64,000 nt of DNA from NCBI GenBank assembly GCA_963728965.1, contig CAVSMH010000008.1:496001-560000 (forward strand), read 5' to 3'. Within the stretch, counting starts at the first letter, position 1. The number at the start of each line of letters is the position of its first letter. The stretch comes from DASQZT01 sp963728965 (GTDB lineage Bacteria; Acidobacteriota; Terriglobia; Bryobacterales; Bryobacteraceae). The position numbers and the translations under genes were made by a program. Below, in pieces: positions 27,447 through 35,702 of the stretch. Under the pieces are notes generated by a model, which saw only the letters and a list, made by a program, of their open reading frames with translations, was not told the origin of the DNA and did not search any database.

Positions 27447-28434
27447 CCGACAGAAATCCGCTCACGTTCTCCCACAGCAGTTGCGGAAAACTCTTATCGA
27501 GATAGGAGCGGATCGACACGTAGCATTCGTCGCACCGGTTGGAGGCTGTGAATTCCCTGATCATGCGATCGCGGTCCTCCAGCCGGTATTTTTGGAATTG
27601 CATGGAGCAGGGCTGCAACGCGCCATCGGCGGTGACGACGAGAAACCGGAGTCCCGCCTTGCAGCCCGGGGCCCCACCGTTGGCGAAGTACCGGCGGGTG
27701 GCGTCGAGCGTGGTGGGCGCGTTCACGATCCAGTTGGTAGCATCGCGGCGCGCCTCCACGCGGTCCAATTGCCGGTTCAGCTCGGCGAGCTGTTCCGGCG
27801 CGCCGGGGAAAAAATCGCGGCATCCGGTACGCCGCGCCGAGTACGCGCTGTAGCACAGGTTCACACCCCAGGCACGGGCTTTATCGGCGATGGCGTTGAT
27901 CTCGCCGAGATTTTCGGAGGTGATGCAACTGTTGAGCACGATATCGTCGTAGCCGAGGCTGGCGCAGCGCGGCACCACGTCTTCCAGTTGGCGATAGAGC
28001 CCCGGATATCCGCGGAACTGGTCGTGGCGGTCATCCGGAAAATCGAGGCTCACGGAGAACTGGTCCACTCCGGCTTCGCGCAGCGCAACGTACTTCTCCA
28101 CAGTCATGAGCGACCAGTTGGAAACCAGGATGGTATACGGCGGCCGCGCGCCACCTTTGATGGTACACACGATCTCCACCACGTCGTCCCGCATGAGCGG
28201 TTCGCCGCCCGAAACCTGCACCACACAGGGGCGCAGGGCCTCCAGATACCGGACGTAGTCCGCCGGTTTGAGATTGCGGGATTCATCGCGCGGGCCGCCG
28301 TGGTCGCAGTGCCGGCAATAGCAGGTGCAGGCATCGGTGACTTCGAACGACACTACAATCGGCCGTTGGGCGAGCCAGTTCAGCGACCCTCGCCCAATAA
28401 TCCGCAGAGAATCTGCCAGTGGGACCTTGCGCAA
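27433..28434 (-). CDS. Radical SAM protein
   Basis: 333 residues. The SAM-cluster motif CX3CX2C is in ACTCYCRHCDHGG, followed by VVQVSGGEPLM (the GGE motif). C-terminal cysteines (GAPGCKAGLRF, LQPCSMQF, NRCDECYVS) resemble a SPASM/twitch auxiliary cluster region. The substrate is unknown. The start is TTG at 28434, not well supported by a ribosome site. Confidence 0.75.
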   Translation of the reverse strand: MRKVPLADSLRIIGRGSLNWLAQRPIVVSFEVTDACTCYCRHCDHGGPRDESRNLKPADYVRYLEALRPCVVQVSGGEPLMRDDVVEIVCTIKGGARPPYTILVSNWSLMTVEKYVALREAGVDQFSVSLDFPDDRHDQFRGYPGLYRQLEDVVPRCASLGYDDIVLNSCITSENLGEINAIADKARAWGVNLCYSAYSARRTGCRDFFPGAPEQLAELNRQLDRVEARRDATNWIVNAPTTLDATRRYFANGGAPGCKAGLRFLVVTADGALQPCSMQFQKYRLEDRDRMIREFTASNRCDECYVSIRSYLDKSFPQLLWENVSGFLSVSSK

Positions 28435-28734
28435 ACAGCGATGGTAGCATGCGGCGCGGAGGGTTCTTGCGGCTGGGGGGCTCCGGGGACCGCGGAGCCC
28501 GGCGTGGCAGCCAGGGAAGCCGCATGTGAGGGCAACACGCTTGCCTTCGTCGTAACAGGAGCGCGTCCGGCCGGGTTCACGTTGCCCCGGGACCGGCCAG
28601 GCGGCGGGTGCCGGAGGTGCGGGATGTTCGATCAGCGAGAAGGCGGCTCATGCGCGACGATCCGCAAGTGCTGAGGCAACCTTCCCTGTAAGACCGCAGC
28701 GGACGCACGTGTTACATTCAGATTGGCTAATGCT
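28435..28734. other. Divergent intergenic region, no gene recognised
   Basis: 300 GC-rich bases between the radical SAM gene and the oxidoreductase gene. I looked for cobalamin, SAM and other riboswitch cores and could not recognise one. No ORF is supported. Confidence 0.35.
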
Positions 28735-30594
28735 ATGACCCACACATTCTGGGCGGAGCGGGCGGCGCTGGTGGTGCTGCTCGCCACGTCGCTTGGACTG
28801 TTCTGGTGGCGGCTGCGCCGGGTCGTCGATGTCATTCGACGATCGCGCACCACTCCCGATTTTGAACTCAAACCTCTCGGGCCCCGCGTGCGGCAGTTTC
28901 TATGGGAGGTCGTGGCGCAAGGTAAAGTCATCGACCAGCGGGTGCTGGCCGGACTGTTCCATGCCTTCGTATTCTGGGGTTTCTGCGCGTTCGCGCTGAT
29001 CACCGTGAATCACGTGGCCAGCGGGTTTGGCGTGCGTTTCATAACGCCAGCGAGCGGGTTCGGTCGATTCTACCTGGGCTTTGTGGCGGTGTGGGCGGGC
29101 GCGGTCGCGGTGGCGATTACAGGACTGTTTGTGCGCCGTTTCGTGGTGCGGCCGGTGTGGTTGGGCAAGGTATCGCCGGAATCGGGCGTCATCGCGCTGC
29201 TTATCTTCCTACTCATGGTTAGCTATTTGACGGGGCTGCGCCTGGAGGAGGATACAATCGCGGGCAAGGTGAACTGGTGGGTCCACACGCTGGCGCTGCT
29301 GATTTTTCTGCCGCTGATTCCGCGGACCAAGCACCTGCACCTGGCATTGAGCCCGGCAACCGTGTTTCTGCGGCGCGCGGGGTTCAGCCGCATTCCACCG
29401 CTCGAAGGCGACGAGGACTTCGGCCTGGATACGGGCAAAGATGTGACACGCATCGACGCGTTGCAGGCGTATACGTGCGTGGAGTGCGGACGATGTACGG
29501 AGCACTGTCCCGCGAACAACACCGGGAAGGTGCTGAACCCCAAGGAGATCGTGCTGGGGCTGCGGGGGTACCTGAACGAGTTCGGTCCGGGACAGGAGGC
29601 GCCGCTGATGGGGAAGCACATCTCGGAGGAAGCGGTGTTTCAATGTACGACCTGCGGCGGGTGCGAGTTCCAGTGCCCGGTAGGGATTCAGCACCTGCCG
29701 GTGATCATTGGGCTGCGGCGCGGGGCGGTGAACACGGGCAAGTGGGAAGACGAGTACGGTACGAAGCTGTTCCTGAACCTGGAGCGCAACGGCAACGCGC
29801 TGGGGTTCGCGGCGAGCGAGCGGCAGAAATTCATCGAGAAGAGCGGGTTTGCGTACTACGACGGGACGCAGGAATACTGTCTCTGGCTGGGCTGCATGGG
29901 CGCATACGATCCGCAGGGCCGGGAAATCGTGCTGGCGCTGGCGCAAGTGATGCGGCACGCGGGGGTGAGTTTCGGGGTCCTGCGGAAGGAGAAGTGCACG
30001 GGCGACCCGGCGAGGCGGTTGGGCAACGACCTGGCTTTTTCGCAGGTGGCGGAAGCGAATATCGAGACGCTGCGGGACGCCAAGGTCGGTAAGATGGTGT
30101 CGATATGCCCACACTGTGTGCGCACGATCGGCACGGACTGGCGGGAGTTTGGGGCGACGTTCGAGATCGAGCATCACAGCGAACTACTGGCACGGCTGGG
30201 GGTGCTTCTGCCGGCGGTGGGCGGAGCGCGGGAGAGCGTGGTTTTCCACGACCCGTGCTACCTGGGGCGTTATCGCGAAAAGTACGACGAGCCGCGCCGG
30301 GTGGTGGCGACGTATGGCGAACTGGTGGAGCCGCCGCGCACGCGCGAGCGATCCTTCTGCTGCGGCGCCGGAGGCGGGCAGATGTTCCTTGGGGAAGAGA
30401 AGGGCAAGCGCGTAAACGTGGCCCGTGCAGAGGAACTGGTGGGCACGGGTGCGGCGGTGATCGGGACGGCCTGTCCGTTCTGCCAAACGATGTTCCGGGA
30501 TGCGCTGGGGGTGATGGCAAAAGAACCGCCGAAGCTGCTGGACATTGCGCAATTGGCGGCAGCGGCATTGCCGGCGGCGGTGAAGGAGCGGTGA
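28735..30594 (+). CDS. Membrane iron-sulfur oxidoreductase: cytochrome b-like domain fused to HdrD/GlpC-type Fe-S and CCG domains
   Basis: 619 residues from ATG at 28735 (an in-frame TTG lies at 28723). The N-terminus has five or six membrane helices with histidines, resembling NarI/HdrE-type cytochrome b. Two [4Fe-4S] motifs follow: CVECGRCTEHCPANN and CTTCGGCEFQCPVG. Two cysteine-rich CCG-type regions come next (FHDPCYLGRYR, FCCGAGGGQMF). Such fusions are thought to pass electrons between soluble carriers such as ETF and membrane quinones. No etfAB is adjacent, so the donor is unknown. Confidence 0.85.
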   Translation: MTHTFWAERAALVVLLATSLGLFWWRLRRVVDVIRRSRTTPDFELKPLGPRVRQFLWEVVAQGKVIDQRVLAGLFHAFVFWGFCAFALITVNHVASGFGVRFITPASGFGRFYLGFVAVWAGAVAVAITGLFVRRFVVRPVWLGKVSPESGVIALLIFLLMVSYLTGLRLEEDTIAGKVNWWVHTLALLIFLPLIPRTKHLHLALSPATVFLRRAGFSRIPPLEGDEDFGLDTGKDVTRIDALQAYTCVECGRCTEHCPANNTGKVLNPKEIVLGLRGYLNEFGPGQEAPLMGKHISEEAVFQCTTCGGCEFQCPVGIQHLPVIIGLRRGAVNTGKWEDEYGTKLFLNLERNGNALGFAASERQKFIEKSGFAYYDGTQEYCLWLGCMGAYDPQGREIVLALAQVMRHAGVSFGVLRKEKCTGDPARRLGNDLAFSQVAEANIETLRDAKVGKMVSICPHCVRTIGTDWREFGATFEIEHHSELLARLGVLLPAVGGARESVVFHDPCYLGRYREKYDEPRRVVATYGELVEPPRTRERSFCCGAGGGQMFLGEEKGKRVNVARAEELVGTGAAVIGTACPFCQTMFRDALGVMAKEPPKLLDIAQLAAAALPAAVKER

Positions 30595-30621
30595 AGGAGT
30601 AGTCGCGACGGGCGGAGATGC

Positions 30622-30627
30622 TATAAT
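30622..30627 (+). promoter_or_regulatory. Extended -10 promoter element upstream of tRNA-Lys
   Basis: TGCTATAAT, an extended -10 sequence, lies about 58 bases upstream of the mature tRNA 5' end. That is a plausible distance for a precursor leader. The -35 region is weak. Confidence 0.45.
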
Positions 30628-30684
30628 CGGGGACGTGGCGCAAGGAGATTCTGCGTCGCGGCCTCAAGCAGCACGTCACCGAGC

Positions 30685-30760
30685 GGGCGCGTAGCTCAAT
30701 TGGCAGAGCAAGTGACTCTTAATCACTAGGTTGCAGGTTCGATTCCTGCCGCGCTCACCA
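30685..30760 (+). tRNA. tRNA-Lys (anticodon CUU), CCA encoded
   Basis: 76 bases. The 7-bp acceptor stem (GGGCGCG with CGCGCTC, one G-U) is followed by TA and the D-stem GCTC/GAGC. The anticodon stem AGTGA/TCACT holds loop CTCTTAA, giving anticodon CTT. The T-arm GCAGG-TTCGATT-CCTGC, discriminator A and encoded CCA complete it. Confidence 0.95.
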
Positions 30761-31003
30761 GAATAAGGTTTCCTTTTGGATGCCAACCGTGTTGCCTATC
30801 TCACTGGTTCCCAACGAGAGAGCGTCGGATGCACGGGCGCTTGGCGCGGCTCTTACCGGCACGAACGGCATTGGCCGACCCGGCTTTGCGCTGGTCGAAG
30901 CCGGTCCATCCCTCGAATCTACCCACAGAACTGGCTGGCGTCCTTCAGGGGCCCTTCGCCGGTTCGACCGGAATAACACGATCCCGGAGATTAGCTCTAT
31001 CGT

Positions 31004-31297
31004 CTAGCGATCAGCCTTGAGCCCGGCTGTGATCAAATCTGTCAGGCCGAGGCCACCCGCCTGAGAGAGAACCGTGGCGAGGTGTTGTTCGGCAAACTCC
31101 GTGGCGCAATCGCCGGCGGAATCCCCGCCTCCCAGCCAGCCCCCGCCGCTTTCCCGCACGGAGCGCAGAATCTGGGCCACTAGCAGGGCTTCAAACTGCT
31201 GAGCCGCATCCCGAACGCGCTCCGGGGAATCGGTTTTGCGAGCTTCCATCGCTGAGGGAACCAGCCCTGCCACCTGCCCCATACTCAGTTCGTTCAT
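31004..31297 (-). CDS. flgJ: Flagellar rod-binding protein, FlgJ N-terminal domain only
   Basis: 97 residues with the rod-binding core (RVRDAAQQFEALLVAQILRSVRES, conserved in FlgJ, and a later FAEQHLATVLSQAGGLGLTDLI). The C-terminal muramidase domain of enterobacterial FlgJ is absent, which is common outside Proteobacteria. It acts as a periplasmic rod-assembly scaffold. Last gene of the flgFGAHIJ operon; it starts 2 bases after the flgI stop. Confidence 0.85.
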   Translation of the reverse strand: MNELSMGQVAGLVPSAMEARKTDSPERVRDAAQQFEALLVAQILRSVRESGGGWLGGGDSAGDCATEFAEQHLATVLSQAGGLGLTDLITAGLKADR

Positions 31298-31299
31298 GG

Positions 31300-32394
31300 T
31301 CAGATCACCTCCAGGTCGGCCTCCAGGGCGCCTGCGGTCTTCAGGTTCTGGAGAATGGCAATGACATCGCGGGGCGTGGAGCCAATGGCTGCCAGGGCAC
31401 GGACCAGGTCTTCAATCGTCGCCCCCTGCTTCAGCACCACATTACGCGCTTTTTCTTCCCTGGCAGTTACGTTGGTTTGCGGAACAACCTGGGTCGTCCC
31501 TCCCGAAGAGAGCGGTGCCGGCTGCGAAACGGCATAGCTGGTCTGAATCTCGACGCTCAGGTTGCCGTGCAGGATGGCCACCGGCGCCACCTTCACGTCC
31601 TTGCCCAGCACGATGGTTCCGGTGCGCTCGTTGATCACCACCCGCGCCGGACCATCCGCATCCACCGTGAGATTCTCCAACTCGGCCACGAACTCGGTGG
31701 CGCGCGACAGGTAGTCGGGAGGTATCGCAACGCTCACCAGTCCGGCGTTCTCCGGGCGCGCGGGCGACCCGGTGAACTTCCGATTCACGGCTTCGACGAT
31801 ACGGGCCGAAGTGGTGAAATCCGATTGTCGCAACTGCAGCCGCACCAGCCCGCGCGGCGCTACCGAAGGCGCGGCCCGTTCCACGATGGCGGCGCTGGGG
31901 GAACGTCCGACTGTGGGGTGGTTTACTGTTTGGCTCGATCCACCGCGACCGCCCGTGAATCCGCCTGTCACCACCGGACCTTGCGCTACCGCGTAGACCT
32001 GGCCGTCGGCGCCGCGCAACGAGGTCAGCACCAGGATGCCGCCTTGGAGGTTGCTGCAATCCCCAATGGCAGCCACCGTGGTATCGATCCGCGTGCCAGG
32101 TTGTGCGAACGCCGGCAGCGTCGCGGTGACCATCACCGCCGCCGTATTGTTCACGCGGATGGCCGTGGGCGGCACCGAAACACCCAGACGCTCCAGCATG
32201 TTGGTCAAGCTCTGCGCCGAAAACATCGTCTGGCGGCGGTCGCCGGTGCCGGCGAGCCCCACCACCAGACCGTAGCCGATCAGCTGGTTCTCACGGACGC
32301 CTTCGACCATCACCAGATCTTTGAGGCGTGCTGCCGGCGCGCTGCCAGCCACAAGCAAAGCGGAAATAACCCAGGCGAACAGACGAATTCTCAT
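31300..32394 (-). CDS. flgI: Flagellar P-ring protein
   Basis: 364 residues, normal for FlgI. Signal peptide (FAWVISALLVAGSAPA), then the family start RLKDLVMVEGVRENQLIGYG, LVVGLAGTGD, and C-terminal TIEDLVRALAAIGSTPRDVIAILQ. It forms the periplasmic ring around the rod in peptidoglycan. It implies a Gram-negative envelope. Confidence 0.95.
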   Translation of the reverse strand: MRIRLFAWVISALLVAGSAPAARLKDLVMVEGVRENQLIGYGLVVGLAGTGDRRQTMFSAQSLTNMLERLGVSVPPTAIRVNNTAAVMVTATLPAFAQPGTRIDTTVAAIGDCSNLQGGILVLTSLRGADGQVYAVAQGPVVTGGFTGGRGGSSQTVNHPTVGRSPSAAIVERAAPSVAPRGLVRLQLRQSDFTTSARIVEAVNRKFTGSPARPENAGLVSVAIPPDYLSRATEFVAELENLTVDADGPARVVINERTGTIVLGKDVKVAPVAILHGNLSVEIQTSYAVSQPAPLSSGGTTQVVPQTNVTAREEKARNVVLKQGATIEDLVRALAAIGSTPRDVIAILQNLKTAGALEADLEVI

Positions 32395-32397
32395 GGC

Positions 32398-33087
32398 TTA
32401 GAAAGGAAGAATACCCAAAAGCAGGCGATACAGAAAGAACGGACGGCGAATGGCGTCTCCAACCACACCCTTTCCATTGACGTGAACCTCGAGTTGGCCC
32501 AGGCGGCTCGATAGCACGCTGTTCGTGGCATCGATATCGGCGGGCCGGACCACGCCGCGTACCGTGATGGTCTGGCGCTCGGAGTTGATCTGCACGTCCT
32601 TGACGGCCTCGATCACCAGGCCTCCGCCGGGGAGGACGTGAGTGACCCGCGCGGTGAGTTTGGTGCTCAGTGTGGTCGATCGGCTGGTGGTCCCCTGTCC
32701 GTCGATTTGGGTATCACCAGCGACGTTGGCCAGGTTGGCGAGCGCACCCGCCGTCTTGGTGAGCCCGCCCAGCGCGGTGATCGAGTTCTTCGTGCTGGAA
32801 CTGCGCTGGGTCTTGGTGGTACCGGAGGTCACGGCGGAAGCCTGTTCCGCCACGATGACCGTAAGGAGGTCGTCGACTTGGCTGGCGCGCACATCCCGCG
32901 CGGAATCCGCCAGGCGCGACCCCGGCACCCAGATCGACCCCGGGCTGGCCGATCCGGCCTCGGCCGAGCGCGCCTCGGCTTCGGCGACATAGCGGTCCAA
33001 TGGAGTTACCGGATCCTCTCCGGTCTTCTTTTTCGCTCCCATGGCCGCGACGGCCACCAGCAGGAGCGTGCCTGTGATTCGTTTCAT
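32398..33087 (-). CDS. flgH: Flagellar L-ring protein, without lipobox
   Basis: 229 residues. SIWVPGSRLADSARDVRASQ, DDLLTVIVAEQASAV and the C-terminal VRGVVRPADIDATNSVLSSR are FlgH signatures. The N-terminus (MKRITGTLLLVAVAAMGAKKK) is a signal peptide, but no cysteine follows it, whereas most FlgH proteins are lipoproteins. The start overlaps the flgA stop by ATGA. Confidence 0.9.
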   Translation of the reverse strand: MKRITGTLLLVAVAAMGAKKKTGEDPVTPLDRYVAEAEARSAEAGSASPGSIWVPGSRLADSARDVRASQVDDLLTVIVAEQASAVTSGTTKTQRSSSTKNSITALGGLTKTAGALANLANVAGDTQIDGQGTTSRSTTLSTKLTARVTHVLPGGGLVIEAVKDVQINSERQTITVRGVVRPADIDATNSVLSSRLGQLEVHVNGKGVVGDAIRRPFFLYRLLLGILPF

Positions 33088-33938
33088 AATCCGACTGAAA
33101 CCTTGCCCTTTCCTTTAATTCGTGCGCGGAAGGTCTTCTTCGAATCCGGGTTGCGCACCAATATGGTCTGCCCAACCAACCCTCCCGCCTCCGCGACAGC
33201 CTGTGTTTCGAGGCGCGCGCCCCCGCTCCGTACCTCGACTCGCACTACGTCGCCGCGCGAGACGTCCATGGCGGCGTCAAACCACTGCATACGCAAGGGC
33301 GTACCCGCCCGCACGGACCGTCGAAGGACGCGTCCGGCGACAACCTCGATCGAGTGGAAGAATATGTCCGGTGCGGGGAACATCTCTCCGCTTTCGACAC
33401 GCAACTCCTCGCTTGCCACGACATGCCCGGAAGTGAGGCTGGCGTTCGCCACCACGCGCTCCGAGGGGACCCGTACCCGCACCTTGGCCCACACGGCGAA
33501 ACGCTTGCCAATGGCATAACGGACATTGCCATTCCAGAACTCCCCGGCCACCGTCTGACGCAATCCCGACGCCCGGAATTCGATCTCTCCTTCCGGAGCC
33601 GGCAGGCGGCTGAACCCGAGAACTTCGATGTGCGCCCGGGGCAGTTCCCGTTGCATCGATTCCAGCAGGCGGCCCGTTGTTAGCAGTGCCACCGGCCGCT
33701 CCACACAGATCTCGCGCTCCGGAGGCGCCGCAATTCCGAAACGAGCCGCCAGGCGGCGCAACTCCGGCAGGCTGAAAATCCGCCGAACGCCGGGAGCCGG
33801 CGCGAAGCCGATGGGGGTGTCCGGCGAGATGTCCGCGACTGCCGAAAACGCCGGTGCCAGATCGCGCAGCGTGATGCGGTCCGCGGCGGCGCTAACGGCT
33901 ACACAACCGGCGATGGTCATTGCCGCAACTGGGGTCAT
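33084..33938 (-). CDS. flgA: Flagella basal-body P-ring formation chaperone
   Basis: 284 residues, longer than enterobacterial FlgA (about 220). The C-terminal SAF/ChapFlgA domain shows GTPLRMQWFDAAMDVSRGD, VRSGGARLETQAVAEAGG and VGQTILVRNPDSKKTFRARI. The N-terminus has a signal-like stretch (MTIAGCVAVSAAA). It assists P-ring assembly in the periplasm. Overlaps both flgG and flgH by ATGA junctions. Confidence 0.85.
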   Translation of the reverse strand: MTPVAAMTIAGCVAVSAAADRITLRDLAPAFSAVADISPDTPIGFAPAPGVRRIFSLPELRRLAARFGIAAPPEREICVERPVALLTTGRLLESMQRELPRAHIEVLGFSRLPAPEGEIEFRASGLRQTVAGEFWNGNVRYAIGKRFAVWAKVRVRVPSERVVANASLTSGHVVASEELRVESGEMFPAPDIFFHSIEVVAGRVLRRSVRAGTPLRMQWFDAAMDVSRGDVVRVEVRSGGARLETQAVAEAGGLVGQTILVRNPDSKKTFRARIKGKGKVSVGL

Positions 33939-34726
33939 CGCGAAAGCTGATTCACCTGCTGATACATCTGGTCGGCAGCCTGGACGACTTTCGAATTCGC
34001 CTCATAGCCGCGTTGCGCCACGATCAGGTTGATGAACTCCTCCACCACCGACACATTCGACTGTTCGAGATAGCCTTGCATCACCGTGCCCATGCCCTCC
34101 TGGCCACCCGGAACGCCGACGGTTGGATCGCCGGAAGCGTCGGTCGGCGTATAGAGGCTGCCGCCCAAGCTGTTGAGGCCGGCTGGATTCTGGAAGCTCG
34201 CCAGCTGAATCTGGCCGGCCTGCTGGGCAGCCGTCTGCCCGGGCTGGGAGTAGCTGACGGTGCCGTCCTGGGCAATAGTGATCGACTGCGCGTCGGGCGG
34301 CAGCGTGATGGCCGGCTCCAGCGGATTGCCGTCGGAGGTGACCATGTTGCCGTCGCGATCGAGGTGGAAGGCGCCGGCACGGGTGTAGGCAAGCTCGCCC
34401 GAGGGGCGTCGCACCTGGAAAAACCCCCGGCCCTGGATCACCAGGTCGAGCGGGTTATCGGTCTGGCTGAACGAGCCTTGAGTGAAGATTACCTCATTCG
34501 ACGACGGTCGTGTGCCCAGGCCCAGTTGCAGGCCTGTAGGGACCACGGTCTGCTGGCCGGCTGCCGCGCCGGGCTGAATTACGCTCTGGTAGAGGAGGTC
34601 CTGGAACTGGGCGCGCCGGCTCTTGAACCCGACCGTGTTGGCGTTGGCCAGATTGTGGGCGATATTGTCCACGTTCATCTGCTGCGCGGCCATGCCGCTG
34701 GCGGCGCTGAATAGTGCTCGTATCAT
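33935..34726 (-). CDS. flgG: Flagellar distal rod protein
   Basis: 263 residues, standard length. N-terminal rod motif MIRALFSAASGMAAQQMNVD and NIAHNLANANTVGFKSRRA. The C-terminal NLIVAQRGYEANSKVVQAAD is also present. It builds the distal rod. Preceded by flgF and coupled to flgA. Confidence 0.95.
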   Translation of the reverse strand: MIRALFSAASGMAAQQMNVDNIAHNLANANTVGFKSRRAQFQDLLYQSVIQPGAAAGQQTVVPTGLQLGLGTRPSSNEVIFTQGSFSQTDNPLDLVIQGRGFFQVRRPSGELAYTRAGAFHLDRDGNMVTSDGNPLEPAITLPPDAQSITIAQDGTVSYSQPGQTAAQQAGQIQLASFQNPAGLNSLGGSLYTPTDASGDPTVGVPGGQEGMGTVMQGYLEQSNVSVVEEFINLIVAQRGYEANSKVVQAADQMYQQVNQLSR

Positions 34727-34752
34727 GCGATTTCCTTTCTGACATCGACGGC

Positions 34753-35487
34753 TTAACCGCCCACTTTAGCGACTTCCTCGACGGCACGCCGGTTCATCTC
34801 CCCGCCCAGAGTCACCGCTTTCTGCAACATCTCGAACTGGCGCATCACATTGACCAGCCGTACCGCGGCCTCAGCGCTGCCGGTATTGGACGCTTCCAGC
34901 TTGCCCTGGTAGACCGCCGTACCAGCGGGCGGGGAAGGGCGGAGCGACGGATCGGTCACGCGGATGTAATTGGCTCCCTGCTTGGCGAGCCCTGCCGTGC
35001 TCGAGAAGTCGGCGATTTCGAGTTGTCCGATCACCGCTCCGTCCTGCTTCACCGTGCCGTCATTGAGAATCTCCACGGGGCGGCCGGAGGTGAGCGTGAT
35101 CGCCGCGCCGCGCGAGCCCCGTACCGGGTAACCCTCGGCGGTCACCAGCTTGCCATCGGCCGCCATATGAAAGCTGCCGTTTCTGGTATAAAGAGGACCG
35201 CTGGGTCCGCCCACCGAAAAGAACCCGCTGCCGGAGAGGGCGACGTCCAGAGGATTGCCGGTGCCATGAATGACACCTTGGGAGTAGTCCACCCAGGGCC
35301 GATCGATCACCGGCATGGTCGAGACGTTTTCGGGATCCCAGGCTTCCGGAGCGGCATACAAGCCGTAGAATTCGCGGTCAGCCTTGTACCCGCCGGTGGA
35401 TGCGTTGGCAATGTTGTTGGCGAGCAGCTCGAGCGATTCCATCCGGGCGCGGAGGCCGCTGGCTGCGATGGCGGTCATAGAGTCCAT
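34753..35487 (-). CDS. flgF: Flagellar proximal rod protein
   Basis: 244 residues of the flagellar rod/hook family: NIANASTGGYKADREFYG at the N-terminus and VRLVNVMRQFEMLQKAV at the C-terminus. The divergent N-terminus (MDSMTAIAASGLRARMESL) and position before flgG favour FlgF. ATG at 35478 is an alternative start. A sigma-54-like element lies at 35503-35517. Confidence 0.85.
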   Translation of the reverse strand: MDSMTAIAASGLRARMESLELLANNIANASTGGYKADREFYGLYAAPEAWDPENVSTMPVIDRPWVDYSQGVIHGTGNPLDVALSGSGFFSVGGPSGPLYTRNGSFHMAADGKLVTAEGYPVRGSRGAAITLTSGRPVEILNDGTVKQDGAVIGQLEIADFSSTAGLAKQGANYIRVTDPSLRPSPPAGTAVYQGKLEASNTGSAEAAVRLVNVMRQFEMLQKAVTLGGEMNRRAVEEVAKVGG

Positions 35488-35502
35488 GACGCCATGGTAT
35501 GA

Positions 35503-35517
35503 GCAAACAGAGGGCCA
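35503..35517 (-). promoter_or_regulatory. Sigma-54-like -24/-12 element for the flgFGAHIJ operon
   Basis: On the minus strand TGGCCCTCTGTTTGC has GG and GC at the required spacing (TGGC at -24, TTGC at -12). The predicted transcription start is only about 5 bases from the flgF ATG at 35487, which weakens the call unless the leader is nearly absent or ATG 35478 is used. Confidence 0.35.
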
Positions 35518-35542
35518 ACAAGAGTAGGAGTTCTAAATATCT

Positions 35543-35569
35543 TAAAAAGAACAGCGCACGCGCCGATGA
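35543..35569 (+). promoter_or_regulatory. Sigma-28 (FliA)-type promoter for the fliK operon
   Basis: TAAA at 35543, 15 bases, then GCCGATGA at 35562-35569. This matches the FliA consensus TAAA-N15-GCCGATAA at 11 of 12 key positions with exact spacing. It points toward fliK, and fliA itself is encoded 11 kb downstream in the same cluster. Confidence 0.55.
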
Positions 35570-35594
35570 GTTTCCGTGAGGGACGATATTGGCG

Positions 35595-35609
35595 TGGCAT
35601 TTTTTTGGC
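35595..35609 (+). promoter_or_regulatory. Sigma-54-like -24/-12 element upstream of fliK
   Basis: TGGCATTTTTTTGGC has GG and GC at sigma-54 spacing with a T-run between. It lies 93 bases before the fliK GTG and 26 bases downstream of the sigma-28-like element. The -12 half is TGGC rather than TTGC. Confidence 0.35.
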
Positions 35610-35702
35610 GCTCCGCGCTGGCGTGCCAATTATCTGCCGCGAATGCTTTCCCTAACCGCCTGAAAATGCGCGTCCGCGTTTTGGACTTCGATCTGCATTT
35701 CA

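Noticed and set aside
28435..28734. Cobalamin-type riboswitch
   Set aside because: GC-rich stem-like segments are present, but conserved core boxes could not be identified.
30761..31003. Short open frames after tRNA-Lys as genes or an integrated-element attachment site
   Set aside because: No protein family, ribosome site, integrase or repeated tRNA 3' end is visible.
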